A stretch of 64,000 nt of DNA from Ruoffia tabacinasalis. Its GTDB lineage: Bacteria; Bacillota; Bacilli; Lactobacillales; Aerococcaceae. Made by a program: the position numbers and the translations under genes. Numbering within the stretch: the first letter of the stretch is position 1; every line of letters begins with the position of its first letter. This document shows, one piece after another, positions 26,309-34,871 of this stretch. The stretch is taken from the NCBI RefSeq assembly GCF_042652985.1, contig NZ_JBHSHQ010000042.1, forward strand, positions 1-64,000, in the 5' to 3' direction. The notes beneath the pieces were generated by a model. It saw only the letters and a program-made list of their open reading frames with translations. It was not told the DNA's origin and made no database searches.

Positions 26309-27136
26309 ATGGCGCAAGTATTTCCAATTAATTATTTTATAACTGCTTTCTCTGCAGTTAAAAGCTTTACACAAAGACAGTATTTAAAACACTGGCAAAA
26401 GCTAGTTGTCATGATTCTACTCGCTTCATTAATGATGATACCTTTATCATTTCAGTTAGGTAGAACAACTGGCGCAGACCTAACAAACTATGTGCCAGAA
26501 GTGATGGATTATATCGACGAATCAGTCGTTCAAGAGTTAAATACACTTGATAATAGCGGAACAGATCTTATGATTACTGAAGAAAAAATCATTAAAGAAA
26601 ATGATGAACTCATTATTGGCTTAGCACCTTCAACTGAAGCAGCTGAAACATTATTGAGTGATCGAGGAGGTATAATTTATACTTCTGATCAGACCATTTT
26701 TGGCGAAGACAGCTCATCTCTATTTTATCAACCTTACACGGGTGATAAAGCAATGAATGAAGTCGAAGATGTGGGGAGTTTAAAAACACTCATGTCACAA
26801 CAATGGTTTTGGAGTAATCGAACATCAATTGTCTTAACAAATTATATTCAATTGAGTGCACTAATAATAGTGAGTCTACTATTATTAGTATTAGGATCAA
26901 GTTTCTTTCTATCCTTTATGCGCAAAAATGATATGTACGATATTAATTCATATTCTGAAGCTTTAACCATCGTCTTAAATTGTTTAGGATTACCAACTTT
27001 AATTGCCATGGTCATTGGTTTAATTAGTGGAAACCCAACAACAATGTTGACGGTTCAAGGATTGTTATTTGTTCTTATGTTAATGTGGGTTTATTGGAAG
27101 ACACACTTTAATGATACTTATGTACAGAATAAATAA
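26309..27136 (+). CDS. DUF1189 membrane protein (MalA-like maltodextrin utilisation protein)
   Basis: A 275-aa integral membrane protein of the DUF1189 family. One hydrophobic segment is near residue 35 (LVVMILLASLMMIPLSF), then comes an exposed domain of about 130 residues, then three or four C-terminal segments (LSALIIVSLLLLVLG, LGLPTLIAMVIGLIS, LFVLMLMWVYW). Streptococcal relatives are named MalA and sit in maltodextrin operons, but their biochemical role is not established. Its place between malG and the ATPase gene supports a link to uptake. Confidence 0.75.
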   Translation: MAQVFPINYFITAFSAVKSFTQRQYLKHWQKLVVMILLASLMMIPLSFQLGRTTGADLTNYVPEVMDYIDESVVQELNTLDNSGTDLMITEEKIIKENDELIIGLAPSTEAAETLLSDRGGIIYTSDQTIFGEDSSSLFYQPYTGDKAMNEVEDVGSLKTLMSQQWFWSNRTSIVLTNYIQLSALIIVSLLLLVLGSSFFLSFMRKNDMYDINSYSEALTIVLNCLGLPTLIAMVIGLISGNPTTMLTVQGLLFVLMLMWVYWKTHFNDTYVQNK

Positions 27137-27186
27137 AGGATAATTAATGGATTGCTACTACCAAAAAATAAAGGAGCTATACTATA

Positions 27187-28293
27187 ATGGTTAAAATAAA
27201 TTTAAATAATATTTATAAACAATACCCAGGAAATGATACTTATTCTGTTTCTGACTTTAATTTAGAAATCGATGACAAAGAGTTTATCGTCTTTGTCGGA
27301 CCATCAGGATGTGGAAAATCAACAACACTTAGAATGATTGCTGGTCTTGAAGACATTACAAAAGGCGAGCTAGTTATCGATGAAGAAGTGATGAATGATG
27401 TTGAGCCAAAAGATAGAAACATAGCAATGGTGTTCCAAAACTACGCTCTTTATCCACATATGACTGTATTTGATAATATGGCTTATGGTTTAAAATTACG
27501 TAAATATTCAAAAGATGAAATCAAAAAGCGTGTCGATTCAGCAGCTGAAACTTTAGGATTAACAGAGTTCTTAGAACGTAAACCAGCAGCTTTATCTGGT
27601 GGACAAAGACAACGTGTGGCACTAGGTCGTGCGATTGTTCGTGACGCAAAAGTGTTCTTGATGGATGAGCCTTTATCAAACTTAGATGCGAAGTTACGTG
27701 TTCAAATGCGTACGGAAATCGCTAGATTACATAACACATTAAACACAACAACGATTTACGTTACCCATGACCAAACGGAAGCGATGACTTTAGCAACACG
27801 CATTGTCATTATGGACCGTGGGCTTATCCAACAAATTGGTTCACCAAGAGAAGTATATGATCACCCAGTGAACATGTTCGTGGCTGGATTTATGGGGTCA
27901 CCTGCAATGAACTTCTTTAATGTAACTTATTCAAATGGACGTATCACAGATGGTAAAGAAATTGATGTTGAAGTATACGAACCTGCTCGTCGTCTATTAG
28001 AAGAGAAAGGCTACGAAGGAAAAGATGTCGTATTCGGTATTCGTCCAGAAGACATTAATGCAGAGCAAGTGGCACTAGACTTACACTCTGAAGCACGTGT
28101 TAACGCTGAAGTTGTAGTGTCTGAGTTAATGGGGTCTGAGACAATGCTTCACTCGAAAGTAGGAGATACAACGTTTGTTGCCCGTGTAGACGCACGTGAT
28201 ACTCATGGACCTGGCGAAACGGTAGAACTTGCTTTCAATATGAATAAAGGTCATTTCTTTGATGTAGACACAGAAGAAGTAATTAAAAAATAA
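27187..28293 (+). CDS. Multi-sugar ABC transporter ATPase (MsmX/MsmK/MalK)
   Basis: A 368-aa CUT1-type ATPase that powers MalFG. It has Walker A GPSGCGKSTT, Q-loop VFQNYALYPH, signature LSGGQRQRVALGRAI, Walker B VFLMDEPLSNLD and the H-loop VTHDQTEAM. A C-terminal TOBE/MOI domain follows (about residues 240-368, FGIRPEDI). In Firmicutes one such ATPase often serves several sugar transporters. Here it is the last gene of the mal operon. Confidence 0.93.
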   Translation: MVKINLNNIYKQYPGNDTYSVSDFNLEIDDKEFIVFVGPSGCGKSTTLRMIAGLEDITKGELVIDEEVMNDVEPKDRNIAMVFQNYALYPHMTVFDNMAYGLKLRKYSKDEIKKRVDSAAETLGLTEFLERKPAALSGGQRQRVALGRAIVRDAKVFLMDEPLSNLDAKLRVQMRTEIARLHNTLNTTTIYVTHDQTEAMTLATRIVIMDRGLIQQIGSPREVYDHPVNMFVAGFMGSPAMNFFNVTYSNGRITDGKEIDVEVYEPARRLLEEKGYEGKDVVFGIRPEDINAEQVALDLHSEARVNAEVVVSELMGSETMLHSKVGDTTFVARVDARDTHGPGETVELAFNMNKGHFFDVDTEEVIKK

Positions 28294-28300
28294 AAGATTT

Positions 28301-28369
28301 ACACTCGTTGAATGAATGATTGACACAATTACAAGTTGTCACCGATACATTCTTTAACGAGTGTTTTGT
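28301..28369 (+). terminator. Terminator of the maltodextrin operon
   Basis: ACACTCGTTGAATGAATG pairs imperfectly with CATTCTTTAACGAGTGT. Inside is a second small hairpin (TGACA / TGTCA). TTTTGTT follows. Confidence 0.75.
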
Positions 28370-28458
28370 TATAAATAGATGTAAAATGAAGGCATTTTCA
28401 ATCGAAAAAATGGTATGATAATCATATAAGTAAATTGAAAAGGGAGGAGTTGAAATAC

Positions 28459-29607
28459 ATGACACAATATGTACACGCTAAAAAAATAATTTTAACCGAC
28501 GAAGTCATTGAAGATGGCTACTTAGCTATAGAAGATGGCAAGTTCAATGGGATAACATTAGAGAAACCAACGGATGGCGACATCTTAGATTATTCTGAAG
28601 ATACGATTGCACCCGGGCTTGTGGATACACATATCCATGGGTATGTGGGACATGATGTGATGGATAATGATTTCAAAGGGATTCAAGAGATATCAGAAGC
28701 ACTGCTAGCGTGTGGTGTGACATCATGGCTACCTACGACGTTAACAGCGCCAACAGAGCAGTTAAACGACGTATGCCAAACAATCGGAGACAACTATGAA
28801 GATGTGGCAGGCGCAAAGATACGCGGTATTTTTCTAGAAGGACCATTCTTTACTGAAAAGTATAAAGGCGCTCAAAACTTAGCTTATATGAGTGATCCAT
28901 CGATTGAAAAGTTAAAACATTGGAATGACTTATCGAAAGACTTAGTTAAGAAGATTGCGATTGCACCGGAACGTGATGGAGTAAAAGAATTTATCAAGTT
29001 CGCAAACACAATTGGCGTAAAAACAGCCTTAGCTCACAGTGATGCTAGTTATGAAGAAGCGAAAGAAGCCGTGGACGCTGGAGCAAATATATTTGTTCAT
29101 ACTTACAATGCCATGAGTGGACTTCATCATCGTAATCCTGGAATGGTTGGGGCAGCACTAGGCTTAGATAATGTCTTCGCAGAATTAATTAGTGATGGGC
29201 ATCATGTTCACCCAGGAGCAGCTCAAGTCGTAGTTAAAGCTCGCGGACCTAAAGAAACGGTCCTTGTAACAGATTGTATGCGTGCAGGAGGCTTAGGTGA
29301 CGGTGAATCAATGTTAGGGGAACTTGAAGTTATAGTAAAAGACGGACAAGCTCGCCTGAAAGATGGTGGGAATCTAGCTGGATCGATTCTTCGCTTAAAT
29401 GAAAGTGTACGGAATATGTTTGAATGGGGCATTGTGTCTCAAGCAGATGCTTTAAGAATGGCATCATACTCACCAGCTAAGTCAGTCGATATTGATGATG
29501 TATGTGGACAAATTAAAGCAGGTTTAGATGCTGACTTTATAATTGTAGGAGAAGACCTAGAATTAAAAGCAACATTTTTAAATGGAGAACTAAAATATAA
29601 GCAATAA
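28459..29607 (+). CDS. nagA: N-acetylglucosamine-6-phosphate deacetylase
   Basis: Removes acetate from GlcNAc-6-P to give GlcN-6-P, which feeds glycolysis or cell-wall synthesis. The 382-aa amidohydrolase has the metal motif DTHIHGYVGHD, the Glu ligand in LEGPF, His ligands in AHSDASYEEA and VHTYNAMSGL, and the catalytic Asp in VTDCM. ATG 28459 has GGAGGAG 9 nt upstream, so the extra eight codons to 28435 are dropped. The aldo-keto reductase gene follows closely. Confidence 0.95.
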   Translation: MTQYVHAKKIILTDEVIEDGYLAIEDGKFNGITLEKPTDGDILDYSEDTIAPGLVDTHIHGYVGHDVMDNDFKGIQEISEALLACGVTSWLPTTLTAPTEQLNDVCQTIGDNYEDVAGAKIRGIFLEGPFFTEKYKGAQNLAYMSDPSIEKLKHWNDLSKDLVKKIAIAPERDGVKEFIKFANTIGVKTALAHSDASYEEAKEAVDAGANIFVHTYNAMSGLHHRNPGMVGAALGLDNVFAELISDGHHVHPGAAQVVVKARGPKETVLVTDCMRAGGLGDGESMLGELEVIVKDGQARLKDGGNLAGSILRLNESVRNMFEWGIVSQADALRMASYSPAKSVDIDDVCGQIKAGLDADFIIVGEDLELKATFLNGELKYKQ

Positions 29608-29625
29608 ATATAAAGGTGGATTGTA

Positions 29626-30543
29626 ATGGAAAAGATTAAGATAGGATCTTCACAACTGTCAGCCAGTCAATTAGGCTTAGGCTGTATGAGAATGGCAGAT
29701 GAATCAAAAGAGAAAGCTGTTGAAGTCATTAATACGGCCTTTGAACAAGGAATTACACTCTTTGATCACGCAGATATTTATGGAAAAGGTCAATCGGAAA
29801 TATTGTTCGCCCAAGCACTTAAAGATTCAGAAGTTAGACGAGAAGACATTATTCTACAATCTAAAGTAGGTATTCGTGATGGCTACTTTGATTTCTCAAA
29901 AGAACATATTTTGAAGGCGACAGACGGTATCTTAGAAAGATTGGATACAGAATACTTAGATATGCTATTACTTCATAGACCCGATACCTTAATGGAGCCA
30001 GAAGAAGTGGCAGAAGCATTTGATGTATTATATATGAGTGGTAAAGTGAGATATTTTGGTGTTTCAAACCAAAATCCTGGGCAAATCAAGTTATTACAAA
30101 AACACTTGAATCGTCCACTCATTGCGAATCAATTGCAATTTGGACCCGCTCATACACCAATGATTGATGCAGGATTTAATGTGAATATGACGAATGACTT
30201 GTCAGTCAATCATGATGGAGGCATTCTTGAGTATTGCCGCTTAAATGATATTACGATTCAACCGTGGTCACCGTTTCAAGTTTCATTGAGTGAAGGATTA
30301 TTTATTAATCATCCTGACTATGAAGAAATGACTAAGGTGATGAAAAATTTAGCTGAACACTATAACGTTTCACTAGAAGCGATTGTGATTGCCTGGATTA
30401 ATCGTCATCCAGCTAAAATGCAGACGATTGCTGGATCGATGTCACCTAAACGTATTAAAAATATGAGTGAGGCTTTTTCAATTAATTTGACTAAGCAAGA
30501 ATGGTATGACGTTTATAAAAGTGGCGGAAGAAAGTTACCCTAA
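29626..30543 (+). CDS. Aldo/keto reductase
   Basis: A 305-aa NADPH-dependent AKR barrel similar to E. coli YdhF. The catalytic tetrad is Asp and Tyr in FDHADIYG, Lys in QSKVG, and His in LLLHRPD. The cofactor segment is IAGSMSPKRIKNM. It starts 18 bp after nagA, so the two are probably co-transcribed. The carbonyl substrate is unknown; an amino-sugar or aldehyde by-product would fit the context. Confidence 0.88.
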   Translation: MEKIKIGSSQLSASQLGLGCMRMADESKEKAVEVINTAFEQGITLFDHADIYGKGQSEILFAQALKDSEVRREDIILQSKVGIRDGYFDFSKEHILKATDGILERLDTEYLDMLLLHRPDTLMEPEEVAEAFDVLYMSGKVRYFGVSNQNPGQIKLLQKHLNRPLIANQLQFGPAHTPMIDAGFNVNMTNDLSVNHDGGILEYCRLNDITIQPWSPFQVSLSEGLFINHPDYEEMTKVMKNLAEHYNVSLEAIVIAWINRHPAKMQTIAGSMSPKRIKNMSEAFSINLTKQEWYDVYKSGGRKLP

Positions 30544-30554
30544 GTGATATTATT

Positions 30555-30582
30555 TTGTAATAGAGCGCTTTAATCGTATAAT
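30555..30582 (+). promoter_or_regulatory. Promoter of the EIIA-Glc gene (TTGTAA-16-TATAAT)
   Basis: TTGTAA at 30555-30560 and a perfect TATAAT at 30577-30582 with 16-bp spacing. GAGCGCTTTAATC inside the spacer is a poor cre match (two or more mismatches). Confidence 0.6.
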
Positions 30583-30613
30583 TAAAGTGAATAATAATAG
30601 GAGGTAAAGAGAT

Positions 30614-31114
30614 ATGTTTGATTTTTTTAAGAAGAAAGATAAAAAAGAAGTAGTAAAAGAAGTTAATGTCTATGCAATGTGTGACGGGGAATTTGTCAAT
30701 ATTGAAGATGTACAAGATGAAGTTTTTGCTCAAAAGATGATGGGAGACGGCTTTGCGATTAGACCGAATAATGGTACAATCAGTTCACCCGTAGATGGAC
30801 AAGTAGACAACATTTTCCCAACAAAACATGCGGTGAGTTTCACAGTCGGTGAATTAGAAATATTACTACATATGGGAATCGACACAGTTTCTCTAGAAGG
30901 TAAGCCATTTACCATTCATGTAAATGAGAACACTCAAGTTTCAAAAGGTGACGATATAGCAGACGTTAATTTATCTGAACTCGAAGCAAATGATAAAGAT
31001 AAAGACATGATTATTGTGTTTACAAACGGCGCAGAAGTGATTGAAAATATCGATGTAAAAGCAAGTGGAACGGTATCTAAAGGTGATTTAGTTGCCACAA
31101 TCAAATTAAAATAA
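30614..31114 (+). CDS. crr: Stand-alone PTS glucose-type EIIA
   Basis: A 166-aa EIIA-Glc domain. The phosphorylated His is in ILLHMGIDTV and the partner active-site His in FPTKHAVSF. MGDGFAIRPNNG and ISSPVDGQV are conserved family segments. It passes phosphate from HPr to EIIBC sugar transporters that lack their own IIA, such as GlcNAc, MurNAc or sucrose permeases. No EIIBC is in the window. Context with nagA, the GntR regulator and a glycosidase remnant suggests an amino-sugar role. Confidence 0.9.
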   Translation: MFDFFKKKDKKEVVKEVNVYAMCDGEFVNIEDVQDEVFAQKMMGDGFAIRPNNGTISSPVDGQVDNIFPTKHAVSFTVGELEILLHMGIDTVSLEGKPFTIHVNENTQVSKGDDIADVNLSELEANDKDKDMIIVFTNGAEVIENIDVKASGTVSKGDLVATIKLK

Positions 31115-31130
31115 CAAAGAAATAATTAGG

Positions 31131-31200
31131 AAACGGTTCTAAATTTGTTATATACTGTGCTTTAATAGAGCATGTATATATTAAAAAGAACCGTTTTTTT
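31131..31200 (+). terminator. Terminator after the EIIA gene
   Basis: Long hairpin: AAACGGTTCT (31131-31140) with AGAACCGTTT near 31187-31196, an inner TATATAC / GTATATA stem, then T7. Confidence 0.8.
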
Positions 31201-31237
31201 GATTCTATCAAATTGTTGAGAGGGAGGCGAATGAAGC

Positions 31238-32059
31238 ATGCGCATAGGTTTTATATCCGATTTACATGTTGATAATTTTACTTATGAAGTACAAGATTAT
31301 TTAGACACCATGTCAGAAATAATTAAGAAGAATACCATAGAGACGCTAGTTATCGGTGGAGATATTACGAATAGTTACAAGACAACAACGGATTTTGTTG
31401 AAAAACTACAAAGTCAAACTAATATTCAAGTGTATTTTATTCCTGGCAATCATGATTTATGGGACCGAGCATCAGATAAAGCAGATATAAATACGATGAA
31501 CATCTATAAACAATACAAAGAACATCCACAATGTCTCATCGAATCACCAATCATGTTGAATAATAATGTTGGTCTAGTTGGTCATACAGCTTGGTACAAT
31601 TATGTGAAATACAATAAAGAAAAATTTAGCTTAGACAAAATTAAAAAAGGGCGCTATAAAGGTGTAACTTGGCAAGATAAGAAATATATCCAATGGCCAA
31701 AAGAAGATCCAGAAATGTCGAAATACTTTGCAGAAATCATCGAAAAAGATATCCAAAAACTACAAGCTGAAAGCTACATTTTAGTCACTCATATGATTAC
31801 TATTCCAGAATTTACGATGCCATTACCTCATAGAGTATTCGATTTTTTTAATGCTTATATTGCTACAGATGATTTACTATCCTTATATGAAAAGTACCCC
31901 ATCGAGAAAAGTATTATGGGTCATGTTCATTTTAGAGGAGAAGTTGAAAGGGAAGGAACGCTTTACATAACGAATTCACTGGGTTATGTAAAAGAATGGC
32001 GCTCAAAGGATATGCGTAAAGAAATCCAAAATGCTCTATACATATATGATATAAAATGA
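31238..32059 (+). CDS. Metallophosphoesterase family protein
   Basis: A 273-aa calcineurin-like phosphoesterase. All blocks of the dinuclear-metal site are present: FISDLHVD (Asp, His), VIGGDITN (Asp), IPGNHDLW (Asn, His), LVTHM (His) and IMGHVHFRG (His-x-His). It is a soluble protein and the substrate is unknown. AGGGAGG lies 10 nt before the ATG used here, and a second ATG 7 nt upstream is out of frame. Confidence 0.85.
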   Translation: MRIGFISDLHVDNFTYEVQDYLDTMSEIIKKNTIETLVIGGDITNSYKTTTDFVEKLQSQTNIQVYFIPGNHDLWDRASDKADINTMNIYKQYKEHPQCLIESPIMLNNNVGLVGHTAWYNYVKYNKEKFSLDKIKKGRYKGVTWQDKKYIQWPKEDPEMSKYFAEIIEKDIQKLQAESYILVTHMITIPEFTMPLPHRVFDFFNAYIATDDLLSLYEKYPIEKSIMGHVHFRGEVEREGTLYITNSLGYVKEWRSKDMRKEIQNALYIYDIK

Positions 32060-32091
32060 TGTGAAAACCGATTAAAACACACTGAAAGCAT

Positions 32092-32119
32092 TTGCAAAAA
32101 CGTAAAAAAAGTGTAATAT
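32092..32119 (+). promoter_or_regulatory. Promoter of the GntR-family regulator (TTGCAA-16-TAATAT)
   Basis: TTGCAA at 32092-32097 and TAATAT at 32114-32119. ATCA-GA-TGAT at about 32132-32141 just downstream could be an autoregulatory half-palindrome. Confidence 0.4.
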
Positions 32120-32155
32120 ATAATAGAAGACATCAGATGATATGGAGGAAAGAAT

Positions 32156-32863
32156 ATGGAAGGGACTGCTAAGTCTTTAATTGAACAAACAAGTGAGTCT
32201 ATCTTAAACTACATTATTACGAATAACTTATCCACAGGAGATAAACTTCCGAACGAATATAAGTTAGCAGAAGAAGTGAATGTCGGGCGAAGTACATTAA
32301 GAGAAGCTGTTCGTACGCTTGTATCACGTAATATTCTTGAAGTCAGACAAGGCTCAGGAACTTATGTTAGTGAGAATACAGGAATCGTTGATGATCCACT
32401 GGGATTTAGCTTTGTAAAAGATACACTTAAACTAACAGAAGACTTATTTGAGATTAGGTATCTTCTAGAACCACGTGTTGCTGGTCTGGCAGCGACAAAT
32501 GCAACTGAAGAACAAATCGAAGAATTAGATAAAATTCGTCTTGAAATTGAAGAAAAAATCGGCGAATTCAGTGATAAACATTTTGAGAAAGATATTGAAT
32601 TTCACAAGTTAGTATCTGAGATGAGTGGCAACGTAGCTATGTCAAACTTAATTCCGGTGATTAACCAATCAATTTCACTTTATAATGATTATTACACGAG
32701 TAACCGAATTAAAGATGAAACGATTGTATCGCATAGGGAGATTGTTGATGCAATTAAAGGTAGGGATCCGATTTTAGCGGAAGATGTGATGCGAATTCAT
32801 ATTGTAACAAACCGCAGAGGTTTATTAAAAAATAAGAAAAAACAACTTGAAAAACACCACTGA
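32156..32863 (+). CDS. GntR-family (FadR/FCD) transcriptional regulator
   Basis: A 235-aa regulator with an N-terminal winged HTH (GDKLPNEYKLAEEVNVGRST, then LEVRQGSGTYV). A FadR C-terminal (FCD) ligand domain follows, with metal/ligand positions in FEIRYLLEPRVAG, DIEFHKLV and SHREIVDAI. Such proteins sense sugar acids, amino sugars or organic acids. The stop codon lies 1 base before the inverted-repeat end of an IS fragment, so the native C-terminus and the gene(s) it once preceded may be lost. Confidence 0.85.
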   Translation: MEGTAKSLIEQTSESILNYIITNNLSTGDKLPNEYKLAEEVNVGRSTLREAVRTLVSRNILEVRQGSGTYVSENTGIVDDPLGFSFVKDTLKLTEDLFEIRYLLEPRVAGLAATNATEEQIEELDKIRLEIEEKIGEFSDKHFEKDIEFHKLVSEMSGNVAMSNLIPVINQSISLYNDYYTSNRIKDETIVSHREIVDAIKGRDPILAEDVMRIHIVTNRRGLLKNKKKQLEKHH

Positions 32864-32909
32864 ATGTAGTGCACCCTTAAAAATGGACTTTAATTGAATA
32901 TTTTTTAAG

Positions 32910-32944
32910 CGGCTTGTCACCTATATTGAATAGGTGACAAGCCG
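32910..32944. terminator. Strong hairpin at the IS remnant end
   Basis: CGGCTTGTCACCTAT (32910-32924) pairs perfectly with ATAGGTGACAAGCCG (32930-32944). The transposase stop codon lies within one arm. It probably ends transcription from both sides, on the minus strand into TTAAAAAAT. Confidence 0.7.
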
Positions 32945-33105
32945 TTTAGTTTTGATTTAATACATTCGTGATTGTACCAGTAAATATATGATCTGATTCG
33001 TACTTCTAACTCCCCGATACTTTCAATTGTTTCACCGCAGTACATTTCTTGCTTCAATAAACCAAAAAAGTTTTCCACCGGTGCATTATCTAGACAGTTC
33101 CCTCC
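32917..33105 (-). pseudogene. IS3-family transposase (OrfB) C-terminal fragment
   Basis: My translation of the minus strand gives GNCLDNAPVENFFGLLKQE, then a Y-I-Y-W-Y-N-H segment and the ending LNGLSPIQYR-stop. These are the hallmarks of the DDE integrase-core C-terminus of IS3-family OrfB, and the Glu of the DDE triad is in the VENFF motif. The rest of the catalytic domain is absent, so it is inactive. Confidence 0.85.
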
Positions 33106-34174
33106 TGAACAAATTCACTTACCAGAATACGAAAAAGCATTACACCCAGAACGTGACGAAGATGATTTCTTACCAGCGTCATTAAACAAAACTTTATTAG
33201 ACGAATTATTACGTGGTAAAGTTGGATTTAACGGTATTATCGTAACAGATGCTTCACACATGGTAGCGATGACTGCTTCATTACCTCGTCGTGAAATGTT
33301 ACCAACAGCGATTGAAACTGGATGTGACTTATTCTTCAATGATCCAGACGAAGACTTCCAATGGATGAAAGAAGGACTAGAAAACGGTCTATTAACTGAA
33401 GAACGTTTACACGATGCAATTCGTCGTACTTTAGGTCTAAAAGCTAAAATTGGTTTACATAACACTCCACGTGAAGAAATTATGTTACCAAAAGAAGAAG
33501 CTCTATCTAGAATCGCGACAGAAGCAAACACTGCAGTTGTTCGTGACGTTGCAGATAAAGCAATCACTTTAGTTAAAGATAAACAAAAAGATTTATTCCC
33601 AGTAACACCAGAACGTTACAAACGTATCTTATTAGTACCAGTTTCAGGTATTAAAGGTGGATTCGGTGCTATGATCGCTGGTAATAAACCAAAAGCACAT
33701 GACCACTTGAAAGCATTATTAGAAGAACGTGGACATGAAGTATCAATTTGGGAATCAACTGAAGAGAAAATCATGAAGTTACCCGAAGAAGAACGTGGAG
33801 CAGCTATTGCGAACGTTTATGCTCAAAAACAACCAATTGCTAACTTAACTGAAAATTATGATTTAATCATTAACGTAGGTGATGTTAACAGTGGTGGTAC
33901 TATCCAACGTACTATTTGGCCAGCATCTAAAGGTACTCCAGATAGCCCATTCTATGTACATGAAATTCCAACTATCTATGTTTCAGTGCAAAATCCATTC
34001 GATTTAGCTGACGTTCCACAAGTAGGTACTTACATTAATACTTACGATGGTATGTTAGTAACAATGGAAGAACTAGTTAAGAAATTAGCTGGCGAATCTG
34101 AATTCCAAGGTGTAAGCTCAGTGGATCCATTCTGTGGTTTATGGGATACAAAACTTTGGAGAGATAGAAAATAA
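33101..34174 (+). pseudogene. 5-prime-truncated glycoside hydrolase family 3 gene (beta-N-acetylhexosaminidase-like)
   Basis: An open frame of 358 codons starts without a start codon at the IS junction. It keeps the GH3 nucleophile segment GIIVTDASHMVAMT and the C-terminal GH3 domain, ending in a Trp-Asp-rich tail. The N-terminal barrel half, including the His-Asp acid/base dyad of NagZ-like enzymes, is missing. The first internal ATG is at 33260. With no promoter or SD it is probably dead. The intact enzyme would have released GlcNAc from wall or chitin fragments, which fits nagA and EIIA upstream. Confidence 0.85.
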
Positions 34175-34198
34175 TATAATTAAAACATTCAAAATCTC

Positions 34199-34241
34199 CG
34201 AATCCAGCAAGCATCTCCCCCGGTGCTTGCTGGATTTTTTT
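34199..34241 (+). terminator. Terminator after the GH3 remnant
   Basis: AATCCAGCAAGCA / TGCTTGCTGGATT 13-bp perfect stem followed by TTTTT. Confidence 0.9.
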
Positions 34242-34342
34242 GTCTGAAATATTTCTTAAATGACCTTTATTCTAGGTTATGTTAAGATATGATATGAAAG
34301 AAAACAAGAATACGTCTATATAAAACAAGGAGGACAATGATA

Positions 34343-34807
34343 ATGGCTAAAGTAGAAAGTTTTTCGTTAGATCATAACAAAGTAATAGCACCTTATGTAA
34401 GGTTAGCGGGTAAAGAAGAGCATGAAAAGGGAGCAGTAATTGAGAAGTATGATTTAAGATTTCTACAACCTAACAAAGATGCTTTACCAACAAGTGCTGT
34501 TCATACATTAGAGCACTTCTTAGCAATTCATATGCGTGTTGAAATCGAAGGTCTTATCGATATCTCGCCAATGGGTTGCCGTACTGGTTTCTACATGGTT
34601 GCTTGGAATGATCACAGTCCAGAAGAGATTGCAGAAGCATTAAAGAAAGTCTTAAATATAATTATTGAAGCAGATGTGATTGAAGCAACAACAGCAATCG
34701 AATGTGGGAATTATAAAGACCACTCGTTATTTTCAGCAAAAGAATATGCAAAACAAGTATTGAATGACGGAATTAGTATCGAGCCATTTGAACGTAAAGT
34801 TATTTAA
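34343..34807 (+). CDS. luxS: S-ribosylhomocysteine lyase (AI-2 synthase)
   Basis: Splits S-ribosylhomocysteine to homocysteine and DPD, the precursor of autoinducer-2, in the activated methyl cycle. It has 154 aa. The metal ligands are the two His of HTLEHF and Cys in ECGNYKDH, and the catalytic Cys is in SPMGCRTGFYM. Start ATG 34343 has AAGGAGG 9 nt upstream; ATG 34337 is only 3 nt away and unlikely. A weak promoter (ATGACC-17-TAAGAT, 34260-34288) precedes it. Monocistronic. Confidence 0.96.
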   Translation: MAKVESFSLDHNKVIAPYVRLAGKEEHEKGAVIEKYDLRFLQPNKDALPTSAVHTLEHFLAIHMRVEIEGLIDISPMGCRTGFYMVAWNDHSPEEIAEALKKVLNIIIEADVIEATTAIECGNYKDHSLFSAKEYAKQVLNDGISIEPFERKVI

Positions 34808-34813
34808 TTTGAA

Positions 34814-34850
34814 CAAAAAAAGGGCAATTCCAAACGGAATTGCCCTTTTG
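34814..34850. terminator. Bidirectional terminator between luxS and glgP
   Basis: AAAAGGGCAATTCC / GGAATTGCCCTTTT 14-bp perfect stem with an A run on the left and T run on the right. It ends both convergent genes. Confidence 0.9.
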
Positions 34851-34871
34851 CTCATGTATCAAAACATTATA

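Larger units (their letters stand above)
32865..33105 (-). mobile_element. IS3-family (IS150-like) element remnant, transposase 3-prime end only
   Basis: The terminal sequence TGTAGTGCACCC (32865-32876) matches the TGNNNTGCACCC-type ends of IS150-group elements. Inward are a strong hairpin and the last 62 codons of an orfB transposase on the minus strand. The other end and about 1 kb of the element are missing. The remnant stops abruptly inside the GH3 gene sequence. Confidence 0.85.

Noticed and set aside
33115..33567. 150-aa minus-strand ORF in the GH3 remnant
   Set aside because: Low-complexity Ser-rich translation antisense to a clear GH3 frame.
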